NCBI GenBank assembly: GCA_037043015.1
Contig: CM073324.1
Span: 6,779,013-6,843,012, forward strand
Length of the DNA stretch: 64,000 bases
DNA from: Bryum argenteum
Taxonomy: Eukaryota > Streptophyta > Bryopsida > Bryales > Bryaceae
Direction of reading: 5' to 3'
A program made the translations under genes and the position numbers. The notes under the pieces were generated by a model. The model did not search any database. It saw only the letters and a list, made by a program, of their open reading frames with translations, and had not been told where the DNA came from. This document shows positions 1-11,248 of this stretch, piece by piece. Position 1 is the stretch's first letter, and each line of letters opens with the position of its first letter.

Positions 1-181
1 CTGGGGGTTGGTGAAACAGGCGGCGCCTTAACGGCACTCGGAGTCAACTGCAGTTAACTGCAGTTAACCGCAGTTGTAGTAGGTGGCTAACTCCCAGCTA
101 ACTGCTCTACTCTAATAACTCTCGGGAGTTCTGGTGGTCCTCTATCTCTACGAGGAGTTCCGCCAGTCGCTTATCACAACA
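1..181 (-). repeat. 3' LTR, partial (window edge)
   Basis: This is 181 bp nearly identical to 2119-2299. It ends CAACA at 181, directly followed by the purine tract of the element. The remaining roughly 90 bp lie before the window. Confidence 0.85.
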
Positions 182-1489
182 CTCCTCCTCGACTAAGGAA
201 CACCTCGTTAAAAACTATGCCTTGAATAAAAACCCTGTGGGAAAAGTTCGAGGATAGAAAAGAGTGTGTCCTTTACAAGTCTTGGAGTGAACGCATGCCA
301 ACGGCTTGAACAAGTTCATGGTGCTTGAACGGGCGGCGGCGCTTTGGTTAACATGTCCGCAACGTTCTTGGAGGATTCGATCTTCGTAATCGCTACATCT
401 TTGCATCTCCACAAGGTCTCGCTGCGAGGTATTTAGGTCTATCAACTTCTTCCTCCTCCTCCTCGCACGGACGGTTTGGATCCTCCCGATCTTGCTTCTC
501 CCGATCATTGATGTTGAAATCATGATGGTGTCCGCCATGTTGAAATTCTTCCGTAACTCCCGACATATGACTCTAGTTTGCTCTCATCCGGATAACAATT
601 AATCAGAATCCAAGACACTAAAAGTGCCCCAACACTTCCAATTCAAAGTGTATAGTTAGTAGGTTTTCTATAATGTAGAAAATGAAGCTTCCTTGAAATG
701 CACGTCGTACATCGTGGAGATAAGTCTATCCAAAGAGATAGTGCCAACAGGTAGTGCCAACGGTAGTGCCAATTAGAGTTCCCGGTGCCACAACCAATGT
801 GCCCAAGGTTAGCTTTAATAAAGCCGGCGGCCAGAAAAGAAGGCATGGGCACCCCTTACAGGGATAGGCGTGGGAGACATTCATGTCTTTATATCTCAGC
901 CTCTTCTTCACTTTTGCAAGTGGGGCTACCTTGCATCATGCAACGCTTAGGTCTGGCTGCCGCTGTGCGGTGGCAAGGCGTCACTACCCTCACCAATGCT
1001 CAAGAACCTCTTCATCATTTCCATACGCGATGGAAAAGTGGATCCCATTAGCTCTCAGTCTCGGTAGCTGATCACACTCCGAGAGTGGGCTAGGAGCAAA
1101 CATTGCTCTATGACATCGGAGGGGGAAAACCCCGGGCAATACTCTTGTTGCCCTGCCCTCGCGGAACTTAAAGTTCTGCCTTCCGGCTTGTGAGGTTATC
1201 ACAATTCAACCAGGATCCGCACATACAAGAAGACTCACACTCATAACATACATTTTGGGTGGGTCCGGACCCCTCCGACTGATTAGACTGACTTAGATAG
1301 TAAAACAAGTCCACATACAAAACGACACTAAGAATAAAACAAAAGTAAGGACACTGCAATAAGATAATCGTGTGGGTTGGAAGATTGGTTCATCCAACTA
1401 CGTTGGTCGACTGTTGACGGTTTCCTCCTCTAATCTTCGAGTGTGTTGTCTCTTGGTAGATATCATTTTCGTACCTGTAGTAGTCGTGG

Positions 1490-1625
1490 CGGTGGCTGTA
1501 ATAGTACATGTCGTGGCGGCTTGAGTCATAATGTTGTCCCTCACGCCCACAAGAGTAGCCGTCACGCCCATAACCCCGACCGAATCCTCTGTCGTGGCAA
1601 GGGTTGTGCTTGGCTGCTTCGGTGC
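1490..1625 (-). pseudogene. Arg/Gly/Tyr-rich gag-like remnant
   Basis: The minus strand here reads as a low-complexity Arg-Gly-Tyr-Asp stretch (RGFGRGYGRDGY and similar), reminiscent of the RG-rich tail of some Copia gag proteins. There is no CCHC knuckle and no long frame. It lies inside the left-edge LTR element, which is the main reason to read it as gag debris. Confidence 0.35.
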
Positions 1626-2028
1626 TTCAGTGTTATGAACATCAAGAGTAGTTACAAGACGAGGGTTACTATGAAAAAGAAGAGAAAACTGAAAAAGTAC
1701 GAAAAATAAGAAGAATTAGGTCAAAAGGGGTGATCGAAACGAGGGTTTTAACTGAAAAAGCAAAGAGCGCTCGAGACAATCTAAAGCAATTTAATATGAG
1801 AACAAAGAAAGGAGCTTCTTGAATGACAGAAGAACGTGAAGAATTAAGTAGGAGATTATGATTGAGCAACGCCGACGGTGGATCTGGATACACATGAGAA
1901 ACCGACAGATCTAACAAGCAAATATACAAAAGCAACGAGATTAAGACATCACGAGCAAAAAGCAAAGAAAAAATAACCCTAAACTCAAACCCTAGCACCA
2001 AAAAACAAGAGCGAAAGTGCTGATAACG

Positions 2029-2299
2029 TGTTGAGAGTATCGAAAGAGAGAGAGAAGAACAATACAGGAATGAGCGAAAAAGTGAGTGAGGCCTTGAGAG
2101 CCTCGGGCTTTATATGATCTGGGGGTTGGTGAAACAGGCGGTGCCTTAACGGCACTCGGAGTCAACTGCAGTTAACTGCAGTTAACCGCATTTGTAGTAG
2201 GTGGCTAACTCCCAGCTAACTGCTCTACTCTAATAACTCTCGGGAGTTCTGGTGGTCCTCTATCTCTACGAGGAGTTCCGCCAGTCGCTTATCACAACA
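2029..2299 (-). repeat. 5' LTR of the left-edge element (271 bp)
   Basis: It starts TGTTGAG and ends ATCACAACA on the plus strand, giving the TG...CA ends with 5-bp inverted termini expected for an LTR. Its right 180 bp match positions 1-181 nearly base for base. Confidence 0.85.
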
Positions 2300-3240
2300 A
2301 GAACCACAGTATAGGCTTCAAGGATTGGACAACAAATTTATCTACGAGCCTATATTTTGAAGTTGTTGCATCTTGTCACAGTCCAGATGTCACAGTCCAG
2401 ATGTCACATTCCTTTCTAAAGTATGTTTGAACACCGTGGTGAGCGAAGAGGACCTCGGGAGTGTCATCCCGGGTTTGGCAAGAGACAAGGTGAGGTGACC
2501 AAGGGGAACCCCTAGCAAACAATAGGCAATGGCGTCGTGCTGGGGACGACCTTGGTGGTGTGCCTTACATGGTTGAAAACCTTGCTTGAGTACACACCCG
2601 AAGGTCCAAAGAACGTGGAATTTAGAGTTTTGAGTCATGAGATATGACTTCCCAAAGTTGGAGCGCATTCTCGGGACACTTTGGTACTTCGGGATTGTTG
2701 CCTCCCGGGACCCAAAACGATTTCCTTCATGGAAGGCGACATGTTGCATGTCTTTGGAAGCTACGGACAAGAGCTTTTCAGAATGTTAAGGCTCATGGTG
2801 AGTAAAGCAATAGTGATTAAGAGATATGACTTTTCAAAGTGGTTGGAACTTCGAGACTTCAAGACTGTGAAATGTTGCCCGCTCTCGGAACACCGAATAT
2901 TGAGAGAGACATATCTCCCTTAGAAAAGCTCGATGAGAAGTTACTGACCGTTCCTGAGACTAAGACAAAAAGGGGTGGTCTTCCAGAAGAAAGTGTGTTA
3001 GTGAAAATCCCTTAACACGAGAGGGAGGGGGGGGGGGCCTACCGAAGACTACAAAGGATACTTTGAGGAGGGGTGGTCTCCCTCCTCACTTCTACATGGT
3101 GCTAAGGAGAGCGAGGGTGGCTCGAAGAGGTGAGGCTTGAAATGGGCCCTTACTCCCGCACTTTGGGCATTATGAGATGCTTGTATGCATTGCGAAACAT
3201 TGGATTGGAAATTATGGAAGCATAAGATTTCTTGTAAGAG

Positions 3241-3470
3241 ACACGTACCCACATATTATAATTTACTTTGACTTTGCAGGATGTTGTGTTATGAATGAAG
3301 TTAAATTAAAGGGGGGAGAAGGTGGTTTAGAAACTTCTTTTACCTAATTATAACCTTATAAGATACATTGAATTATAAAAAAGCAACGTGAACTTAGATT
3401 TATATAGAAGGGAACACTTGGTATTGATTTGATTCAGCATGATTATGGAAAAGGCTCAAGTATGATAAGA
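3241..3470 (+). repeat. Dispersed repeat, copy 1 (partner 60315-60520)
   Basis: Starting at the shared TTTACTTTGACTTTG core and running through AAAGGGGGGAG and ACTTGGTRTTRATTTGATTCA, this block aligns along its whole length with 60315-60520 in the same orientation. No coding capacity and no clear terminal repeats. Family unknown. Confidence 0.7.
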
Positions 3471-3810
3471 GGGAGTTGGAATGCCGATGCCCCACTCTTG
3501 CACTCCACTCTCGTGCCCCTCCTGTGCCCACCTGAGCCTTTGCGAGGAGTATTGCCAAAGCAATTTTCTTCTCCCTTTCCCTTGTCATCCCTCACCCCCT
3601 TCAACAAAAAGAGTGCTTTTATTAGTCTTAACAAGATTTGACATTCCTCCAAGATTACGGCGATCATTAACTTCCTTAGATTCGGAAAAGAATGTTCTAT
3701 GTTAAAATGACTAATCCGGGTACCTGGAATTGTTCTAATCTTCACTGGTAGGAGGCATGGTAGTTGAGTTTGAGTTCCTAAACCCTCTTCTAAATGCCCT
3801 CCACCCTCAT

Positions 3811-3865
3811 GCCCACGCCTCCTCGCCCACGCCTCCTCGCCCACGCCTCCTCGCCCACGCCATGA
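3811..3865 (+). repeat. 14-bp minisatellite CCCACGCCTCCTCG
   Basis: About 3.5 units of a 14-bp GC-rich motif, bracketed by CCCTCAT on the left and ATGAGGG on the right, so the array sits inside a short inverted repeat. Confidence 0.85.
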
Positions 3866-4329
3866 GGGCATTAGTGTGTGTGCCCTTGTGTCCGCGGTCC
3901 CGTCGTCCAAGCACCTCGGAATCTGTGCCATTGTATTTGCGACCCTATGCCTGCGCCCCACTGCCAGGGTGGCGACCATGTATAATCCAACGTGGTTTTT
4001 ACTGTTAAAATTTTCCCATTTGAATAAATTGCATGGCTCTTTTTACCACTGCATCTTTTAGGCCCTAAATAACCTACCTACCTGGTCCGTCGTGCCTGTC
4101 CGTTTGGACCGACCGATGACCCATACACGCCCGATTGGACAACCCTGCTTTAAACCAACATATAACTTATTTTGAAGTTTGAGAATTTCTTTGACCTTTT
4201 TCAATCAATGACTTCCATTTTGAAGCTCATTTTTAGGCAATGCTTTTAAATGTTAGGATTAAGGATTGAGTGAATTTCTACAGTCTATTTTCAGTTCTGT
4301 ATTTAATTTATGCATATTGTAAGTATACA

Positions 4330-4682
4330 ATATTTATTCCTTCCAATTTATGTTGTTAGTCAAATATAAAAAAGATTGTAGGTATTTAGTTTCTAAAATC
4401 AATCCACAATTTTGAAATAAAAATTATTCCTTTCAAAACAATATCAAGAAAGCAGATAAGATCTTCACATATAAATTTATAAAATTAAGATGAATATAGT
4501 TTCTATCACAATTTTATGCATTAACAATGTCATGAGATCTTAAACAAAACTCATCTAACCATGAAACCATAAAAATAAATGGTTGTCTAATAAATAATTG
4601 TATAGTAGGTTCTCTCAAATCTACCTCTCGAGATAGATTCGAGAAAACCTACTCAACAATTATAATGGGACAGAGGGAGTAT
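4330..4682. mobile_element. Possible Stowaway-like MITE remnant
   Basis: The right end reads TGGGACAGAGGGAGTA, the reverse complement of the CTCCCTC-type terminus common to plant Stowaway/mariner MITEs. The left end (ATTCCTTCCAATTTATG) is only weakly similar. A long foldback lies just inside the right end. The family call rests on that one terminus. Confidence 0.4.
4592..4664. repeat. Near-perfect 73-bp palindrome
   Basis: The arms centre on CTCGAG near 4630. GTAGGTTCTCTCAAATCTAC on the left pairs with GTAGATTCGAGAAAACCTAC-type sequence on the right with a few mismatches, and pairing continues outward through AATTG. It would form a hairpin of about 35 bp. Confidence 0.85.
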
Positions 4683-5554
4683 TAAACTAATAAACACTAA
4701 ATACAAAAATCAGTAAGGATCAATATTCTTCGGAGAAAAGAACGGACCATGAATCCATCCACGGTCATACACCCGACTTTTGCACACCCAGGACCGTGGT
4801 CCCACCGTTCTCTTGATGCGCCATCGAGCTCCCACGTCTTCTTCAACACCAACGACTCCGCGATCACTTTCCACTTCACAATTGCGGCGAAGCCAAGTGT
4901 TCGCACACCGATTGCGCAGTTCGTCAACCTTGTATCCGCAATCACGAGCTCATCGCTGCCGTTCAAGCCACTGGTGAGCAATTTCGCTCAACGGAGTCAG
5001 TAGCTTGAACCTCCAATCCATGGCTGCAGTCAATTGGCCAGTCCTTGCAGTTCCTTGCTGGACAGTGAATTTACGGCTGTGTCTGTTCGCCGAATCATAT
5101 TTCCATTTGAACAGTCGTCGTGAACAGCTATCGGAACAGAGGAGAATTATTTTGCGTGGCTGTAACTTGATGAGATAATCAGAATGTTGAGAGAATTTCG
5201 TTAACGGGTTCCTGATTACATTGTTCAAGAAGATTTGGTTATCGAATTTGAATTTGCCGCCGTTTTGGTTGCCGCCCAGGAAGTGAGATTTTGTTGAGGA
5301 GCTTCCGCATACGACCATAGCTTAGAGTTTGCATTGGTAATTGTAAACCCGACGCTTGTTATCACATGGCGAACGTATTTTTGTTTGTGGCGGCAATTGC
5401 TTAGGGTTGGCATCGTTTGTTACGCGGATTGCTCAGGATTGTATTACGAAATCGTTGTGATTATAATCGCTCAGGAATGTGAGTTTTGTACGGAATCGCT
5501 GAAATCGGGGGATTACTCAGGAATGTGATTACTATACGAATTTGCTGATACACG
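4683..5554. other. Upstream region of the patatin-like gene
   Basis: No supported gene. Frames open on both strands (for example 4749-5003 plus and 4950-5318 minus) but have no recognisable domain, and the duplicate locus at 32.6 kb does not extend here. It probably contains the promoter and 5' leader of the next gene. I see no convincing TATA box. Confidence 0.4.
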
Positions 5555-8500
5555 ATGACGGGAGTTATGGCGGTGAATTCCGCCGGGAGCGTATGTCTCC
5601 ACCGGGCATGGCAATCGCTACCTACAGCTAGCAAGCCATTTTCGCTCGTGACGCAGAAGAGCGCCCGTTCAGTTTCTGGAATGAAAGTTACGATGATGAT
5701 GCCTAAATTCTCACCTGCCAAGATTTTGGAGAATATTATCTTCTCTTTGAGGTTCAAGACTCCCGAGGAGAAGAAGGAAGTTTCTACTCCCGCCCAATCT
5801 ACGGAGAATGAGGCCGCCCCTGAAGCTACAGGTAAAGAATGCATGGCTCTTACTTCTCAGTTCATGAAACCTTGGTTGCAATGCTAACTCTGCAAGCTGC
5901 AGGTGATATTGAGAAGAAGCAGGAGGAGCTGCTTGAGACGATCAAGGAGGAGACTCGCCGAGTGGGGATCGTGGAGCCAGCGGAGCCGTTAGGCGAGGGC
6001 GAGCAGACTGCCGCAGTTACGGGCGATACGTTGAATCCTTCGTATCTGTGGGAGCGGCGAGAGAAGGATGTGCTTGCTGAGAAAGACATGAAGTTCACAA
6101 GCCCCGGGTTCAGCTTCTCCGCTGCGGGCTTGTTGTTTCCTTATCATCTCGGCGTGTGCCAGTGCTTGATCCAAGAGGGCTACATTACTGTAAGTTGAAC
6201 TCCCCTTCTCAATGCAACCTCCAATTATACCACATTCTAATATGTGGTTTCAATTCTCACAATCTGTTGCTGTGAAAGTACGAATCCTTGGTATATAGAG
6301 AGATGTTCCGGAGCACAATGATACGATCATCATAACCTCCAACTACACCACATTGTTCGCACATGTGGTCTTAATTCTCACAATGTGATTAATCGATTTG
6401 GTTGCTTTGAAAGCATGACCTCTTGGTATATAGAGAGATGTTTTTAAGCACGATGCAACGATTTGAAAAATCTCCAACTATACCACATTCGAACATATGG
6501 TACATTTGGTCGCTGTAGAAGCTTGATTGCTTGGTATATAGAGAGATGTTTCGAAGCACAACGATCGTTGTAACCTCCAACTACACCACATTGTTCACTT
6601 CGAACTTGTGGTCTAAATTTTTACACGATTTGGTTGCTACGAAAGCATGAATTCTAGGTTTATAGGGAGATGTTTTGGAGGGGTTGATTGATGGGGAGGA
6701 AGAGAGGATGCATGAGTGGAAAGTGATCGGTTCAGGCAGGTAAGTGGTGGGATTCATTATACAGGAGAATACACCACTGGCTGGATCATCTGCTGGGGCA
6801 CTTGTGTGCGCAGTTGTTGGAGGCGGCGTCAGCATGTATGACGCTCTGCAGGCCACCAAAGAGCTTGCCCTCGACTGCCGCACAAACGGCACCGCGTTCC
6901 GCCTCGGGGTAAGTACTCACAAATCCAATCTCTCCTGTGAATAGTGAATGCTGTACAATCACAGCCTCCTAAATTTACATTAGCGTTTCATACAACTTTC
7001 CTCACGAGATTCATATCTGCTGAGTATACTGCTGTGAAAACCGAGGTTTCTAGTCACAGGAAAGTATTAGTCAATCTTCCAGCATTTCAACAGTCTTATT
7101 CTCTCCAGCGTGTTGATGCTGTGGAGGGTTGTTTTTAATCAGCTAAAATATAATAAGTGATGGTTTAGAATACCTGTTGTGAAAATCGAGGTGTTATCCA
7201 TAGGTACTCATCCAGCATCGTAATTCATAGTAGCGTGTGATACTATGGAGAGAAAATTTGTCACGAGATTCGAATCTGTTGAGGTCAATCTCATCACAGC
7301 CCCCGTTCGCGTTTAAGTATCAGTGGATATGTAAATTGTTCAGACTAGTGGAGTTGTTGCTTGTTGTAACGTTGCTCAGGTCTTTGATGGCTTCAGTAAG
7401 CTTTACCTACGCATTCACGCCTGATGTTTCCTTGTTCTGCAGGCTGTACTGAGGAATTTTCTTGAAAAGTTTCTACCAGAAGATTGTCACACCAAAGTGA
7501 ATGGCAAAATAAGAGGTTGATTTTACTCCTACAGTATGCGTCTTTGGAGTTCTTCGTATGTAACTAATGTGCAGAGTTCTATGATGCAGTTGCGGTTACT
7601 CAAGTGTTTCGGAGGCCAAGGGGTCTGTTGGTGGATTTCTTCGATTCCAGAGAGGATTTGATTAACGCACTTCTCACATCGTGTTTCATACCAGGGTATG
7701 TATACTTATCCTTCTATTGCCTTATGAATCATGTCATTGAAGCGGGTGACTGTATTCTAATTGTGAATATGGGTTGTTGATAGCTACTTAGCACCTCGAC
7801 CTGCCACCTTATTCCGCAACCGAATCTGCATCGACGGAGGAATCACCATGTTCATGCCACCGACAGCTGCTACCCAAACAGTAAGTAAATCGTCATACGG
7901 TTGTATCATTGGTGGGACTTAACCCTTAAACGTCATATGCTGTCCTGATACCACACCCAAAATCTCTTTTAAACTCCACTTTTAGCATTATTCTATTTTT
8001 AATTTGCATGAGCTCTATTCTAAGAAAGTATAGATCTCTTTAAGGTGCTCAGATTGGAATTTTAAAAATTCCATTTGGTGTAATGGAGTGTAAGTTATGA
8101 GCAAGATTCTCTCAAAAAAAAACCCAACCCCTCGGGCTGGGTCTGACGTTTAAGGGTTAATGAGTTATTCCTTAACCACTGTGTTATGAAATTATGCAGG
8201 TACGAGTGTGTGCTTTTCCATTGTATGCGCCAGAAGGCATTAGTCCTGATCTTAACCCTGCCAAAACTCGAGCAGGCATGCGACAGGTACCACCACATCA
8301 TCTCACTACAAATTAGTTTTCGAAATTAACCATATTTCGTTGATGTGGCCAACCAGAAAGCAGCCTAAAATTGACCCAAAAGTAGGATGCGTTCTATAAT
8401 TCGTCGCTGAAATTTTTGGCTATGACCAATATTACAATTTCTATTTAAACGTTTGGATTGTAGGATGCTCCTACTACAAAGGATTGCTAGATGCTTAATA

Positions 8501-8870
8501 TGACATATTTCTCGTTATTTTGTCAAGAAATCTGCAAGCTAGATGAATCTCTATCGATTCTAACTGAATTTAGTTACTTCTAGACTTACTTATCCTTGGG
8601 GTTATTGTTCAGCTCTTTAACTGGGCTTTGGAGCCAGCGGAAGATGTGATTCTGGACCAGCTTTTCGATTTGGGTTACCAGGACGCAATGTCGTGGGTGA
8701 AGAAGCAGGAGATCTCCAAGCAACAGGACTTGCACAACAATGATAGTGCATCCACAGAGTTGAAAAACAATGGCGGCGCATCTTCAGACTTGAACAACAA
8801 TGGCGGCGCATCTTCAGACTTGAACAACAATGGCGGCGCATTTCCACCTCCAGAAGTAATAGACTTTTGA
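5555..8870 (+). CDS. Patatin-like phospholipase, 8 exons
   Basis: Predicted acyl hydrolase of the patatin family, which cleaves fatty acids from membrane lipids using a Ser-Asp dyad. Exons: 5555-5831, 5903-6189, 6765-6908, 7443-7515, 7590-7695, 7784-7880, 8200-8286, 8613-8870; all introns are GT-AG and the phases join into 442 residues. The nucleophile elbow GSSAG is at about residues 195-199 (Ser197) and the catalytic-Asp motif DGG at 313-315. The usual GxGxxG oxyanion loop is replaced by an SAAG form (FSFSAAGLLFPYHLG, about 165-180). An in-frame TGA nine bases before the ATG fixes the start. The first roughly 65 residues are rich in Ser, Ala, Lys and Met and could be a plastid transit peptide (inference). 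The C-terminus has an Asn/Gly repeat. Intron 6 contains a MITE. A broken second copy lies at 30.7-32.6 kb. Confidence 0.9.
7919..8160. mobile_element. TTAA-flanked MITE in patatin intron 6
   Basis: Terminal inverted repeats CCCTTAAACGTCA...TGACGTTTAAGGG, each end abutting TTAA (7919-7922 and 8157-8160). The duplicate gene at 31333-31413 has the same intron with a single TTAA and no insert, so this is a true insertion with a TTAA target duplication, the signature of piggyBac-type transposition. The insert is 238 bp and non-coding. Confidence 0.95.
8731..8850 (+). repeat. 30-bp coding minisatellite in patatin exon 8
   Basis: Four 30-bp units (8731, 8761, 8791, 8821), the last three nearly identical, encode repeats of the form DLNNNGGASS. 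The pseudogene copy at 30.8 kb has a single unit, so the array expanded in this copy or contracted in the other. Confidence 0.95.
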
Positions 8871-9144
8871 TAAATTTTCAGAGCCTAGATTTCTACTGTA
8901 GATTTTGTCATTTCGCTGCTTTTTTGCTGCAATGCTAAATTCACGCATTCAGTTCATACATAATTTCTTGTTTTTTCCTCAAGATTGGAATGCTCTAGAT
9001 TGTATCATCATGTAGAGAGGGAGCTTCTTATTTTGTACATTGGCTTTAGCAGGCGACAAACGATACAGTAGTAAAGAGCTTACTCCCAGCATTATATAGT
9101 TTTACAAGTTTATGGATGTGATATAATGTGCAATCTTCTATTCC
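8871..9144. other. Convergent 3' region of two genes
   Basis: This is the shared 3' spacer between the patatin-like gene (+) and the hydrolase gene (-). The first part, up to about 8980, is conserved in the pseudogene at 30715-30803, consistent with 3' UTR. No other feature seen. Confidence 0.6.
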
Positions 9145-11248
9145 TCATTTTTGAGACTGTACATCGTGTAAGAAATCTACAGTAGCTTGTGCAACCTCTC
9201 CCCATTGTTGCTCCATACTAATAACAGCGACTTCGTCGGGATGCTGGTACCCATAATCACCATCCTGGTAGTGATTCGCACCTTCAATGGTAACGAACCT
9301 CGCCGTCTTCAAGTTGACATTGGGGCCGAATCCAAGCGGGGGTGGATCGATATTCCAAGAGCGGTACCGATCGGAGCCACCAGTGAGGTTGTCCAGGGTG
9401 CCGTAAATATTGGCAACAGGGAGTGGATTCTCTGTGAGATTCGCCTGCCAGAGTCCTGCGTGCATTACGGCTGCGTACACTCGATGTCCGAATTCTACAA
9501 CGTAGAGAGTATTCGCGAGTCCGCCGAGGGAGTGGCCACCGATTGCCCAGTTGGATATGTTGGTGAAGAGCGGTGAATCGATCACGGCGTTTGCTTCTTT
9601 GTAGTGGAAAGTTGCAAAGCGGAGTGGCATTTGGATGAGCACTACGAGATGGCCTCGTGCGGCGATTGAGAAGGCTAGTGGGAAGTATGCTCGCGCATCG
9701 ACTGCTGAGCCTGGGTAGTACACGAGACCTCCTTTTATCACCTGAATTCAAAACATGTGTCCAACAGGTTTCATGACCGCTTTTCAAAAGTTGAATCTTC
9801 TGTTACTATAAATTGCTCAATGCTGTGCTTTTGATATGCAATAATATTAGAGTGGGGAAGGGTAATGCGTACCGTTGGGGTGAACACATACCACCACCTC
9901 TGTGGGCTGGTGTTTGGGATGGGCTCTTGTGAGTAGCGAACACGGATATCGCCCGGATACGGTTTTGAGATGTTCTTCCCAGGTATCAGCCTCTCGTTAT
10001 CACTGAAGGAGAGGGCCTTCTTACCCGCAACAGCCCATTGAAGGAGGAGGAATGAGTAGTAGATTTTGTCCACCAGTGTAGCGAAGTCTTTTTCCGTCAG
10101 TGCTGCATCGGATAGAAGTGTGCGAGTTTACATATATCACCGGATTTCCAATCTTTTGGCGGATTGATTATTTTGCCATAATTCTTAACTGGCCATAAAC
10201 TGCATAATCAATCCTTATGATTTTTTCATTCACTTTGCAAATGAGATTCATTGATGTGCATAATTGGGCAATCCCCTCTTTGTCAAAATCGAAAAAAGGA
10301 ACTACCCACCTCGTCCGGACCATTATTTCCACATTCCCCTCCCCTCCTCGTGGGGATGCCCTAAACAAACATGCTTTCATGCAAACGTTGATTGGATGGA
10401 ATTGAGCTCACCTGAAGCACCATGCCGGAGCGAGTTGCCGGCACACTCACTCGCAACGAAGTCATAGTGCCTCAGATGCGGAAACGCCGTCACGTCGGCA
10501 TCGCCAGGGACGCGACCAAACGACGCCTCCACGGTCGCGGGCGTCACAAGCGTATCGTTTCCGCCATACAACACCATCACAAGCACATTCGCATCCACCA
10601 GGTCCACTTCCTTCGCCACAGCGGCTGCAATCAAGACCAGCCCCTTCACTTTCGGCTGCAGGGACTGCACCAGCCGGGCCGCCACTGAGCCTCCACTACT
10701 CCCGTGCCCGACCAACGTCCAGTACTCTATCGCAGCATTCTGGAGCATCGCTTGGATTACCCTCCCCACTGTCGCCCTCTCCACTATCGCCGCATAGCAC
10801 CCCGCCAACGCCACCGCTGACGCATAGCATGAGACCCAGCCATTCAATCATCCCTTGCGCGCAAAAAGAAAGAAGAATCGGAGCTGGCGGTACAATATGA
10901 GACCCAGGAATTCAATCATCGCTTGCACGCCAAAGAGAGGATCGAAGGATTGGAGTTACCGCGAGAGAGAGGCGCGTAAGCTTCAGGAGCGACGCCATCG
11001 TCGGGAAGGAAGACGACGCCGCGGTTCAGGAACGGGCCTCCAGCGAGACCTGCCGGAATGAAATTTGAGGCGTTGATGAGAAACGCATATCCTAGTCCTT
11101 TTGTGTGCTTCACCGTCACATTCTCGTTCGACTGCAGCGCTGCTTCGGCTTCGAAGCTTCCGCGGCATGTGTAGCGCCGCTGCTCTCCCGCTGACTTTGA
11201 AACTAGACTAATGGCTATCACTAGCAAGAGAGCAATTGAACCTCTCAT
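9145..11248 (-). CDS. Secreted two-domain alpha/beta hydrolase, 4 exons
   Basis: Predicted esterase/lipase-like protein; substrate unknown. Exons, high to low coordinate: 11248-10960, 10816-10412, 10102-9873, 9741-9145. All junctions are GT-AG and give 506 residues. Residues 1-22 (MRGSIALLLVIAISLV then SKSAGE) look like a secretion signal. Domain 1, about residues 50-235, has YAPLSRAVALAG, an unusual elbow GHGSSGG near 133-139, GGND, and LRHYDF as a possible acid and His region. Domain 2, about 300-506, has VYYPGSAVDARAYFPLA, a standard elbow GHSLGG (Ser379), YGTLDN (Asp425 candidate) and GANHYQ (His465 candidate). Both halves show the same YPG/LPD...AYxPL then GH-S-GG order, so they are a tandem duplication of one hydrolase domain. 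Only the second elbow is canonical. It converges with the patatin-like gene and diverges from the SARAF-like gene. Confidence 0.85.

Larger units (their letters stand above)
1..2299 (-). mobile_element. Small LTR retrotransposon, left end outside window
   Basis: Two direct repeats (1-181 and 2029-2299) bound about 1.85 kb of internal DNA. Read on the minus strand, the order is 5' LTR (2299 to 2029), primer-binding-like site (2028 to about 2011, containing TTATCAGCAC, a form I recall from plant Copia elements), internal DNA, a purine tract GAGGAGGAG at 182-190, then the 3' LTR starting TGTTG at 181. LTR ends are TGTTG and CAACA. No integrase, reverse transcriptase or protease can be recognised, so the copy is non-autonomous or decayed. 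The far end of the 3' LTR and any target duplication are outside the window. Copia affiliation is inferred only from the primer-site form and the Arg/Gly-rich remnant. Confidence 0.8.
2300..4329. other. Unannotated spacer with short repeats
   Basis: No gene can be supported. The stretch holds a run of G at about 3029-3038, one copy of a dispersed repeat (3241-3470) and a 14-bp tandem repeat (3811-3865). Frames present are short and lack recognisable motifs. Confidence 0.6.

Noticed and set aside
4749-5003. Frame upstream of the patatin-like gene as its first exon
   Set aside because: No splice path joins it in frame to 5555, and an in-frame stop precedes the chosen ATG.
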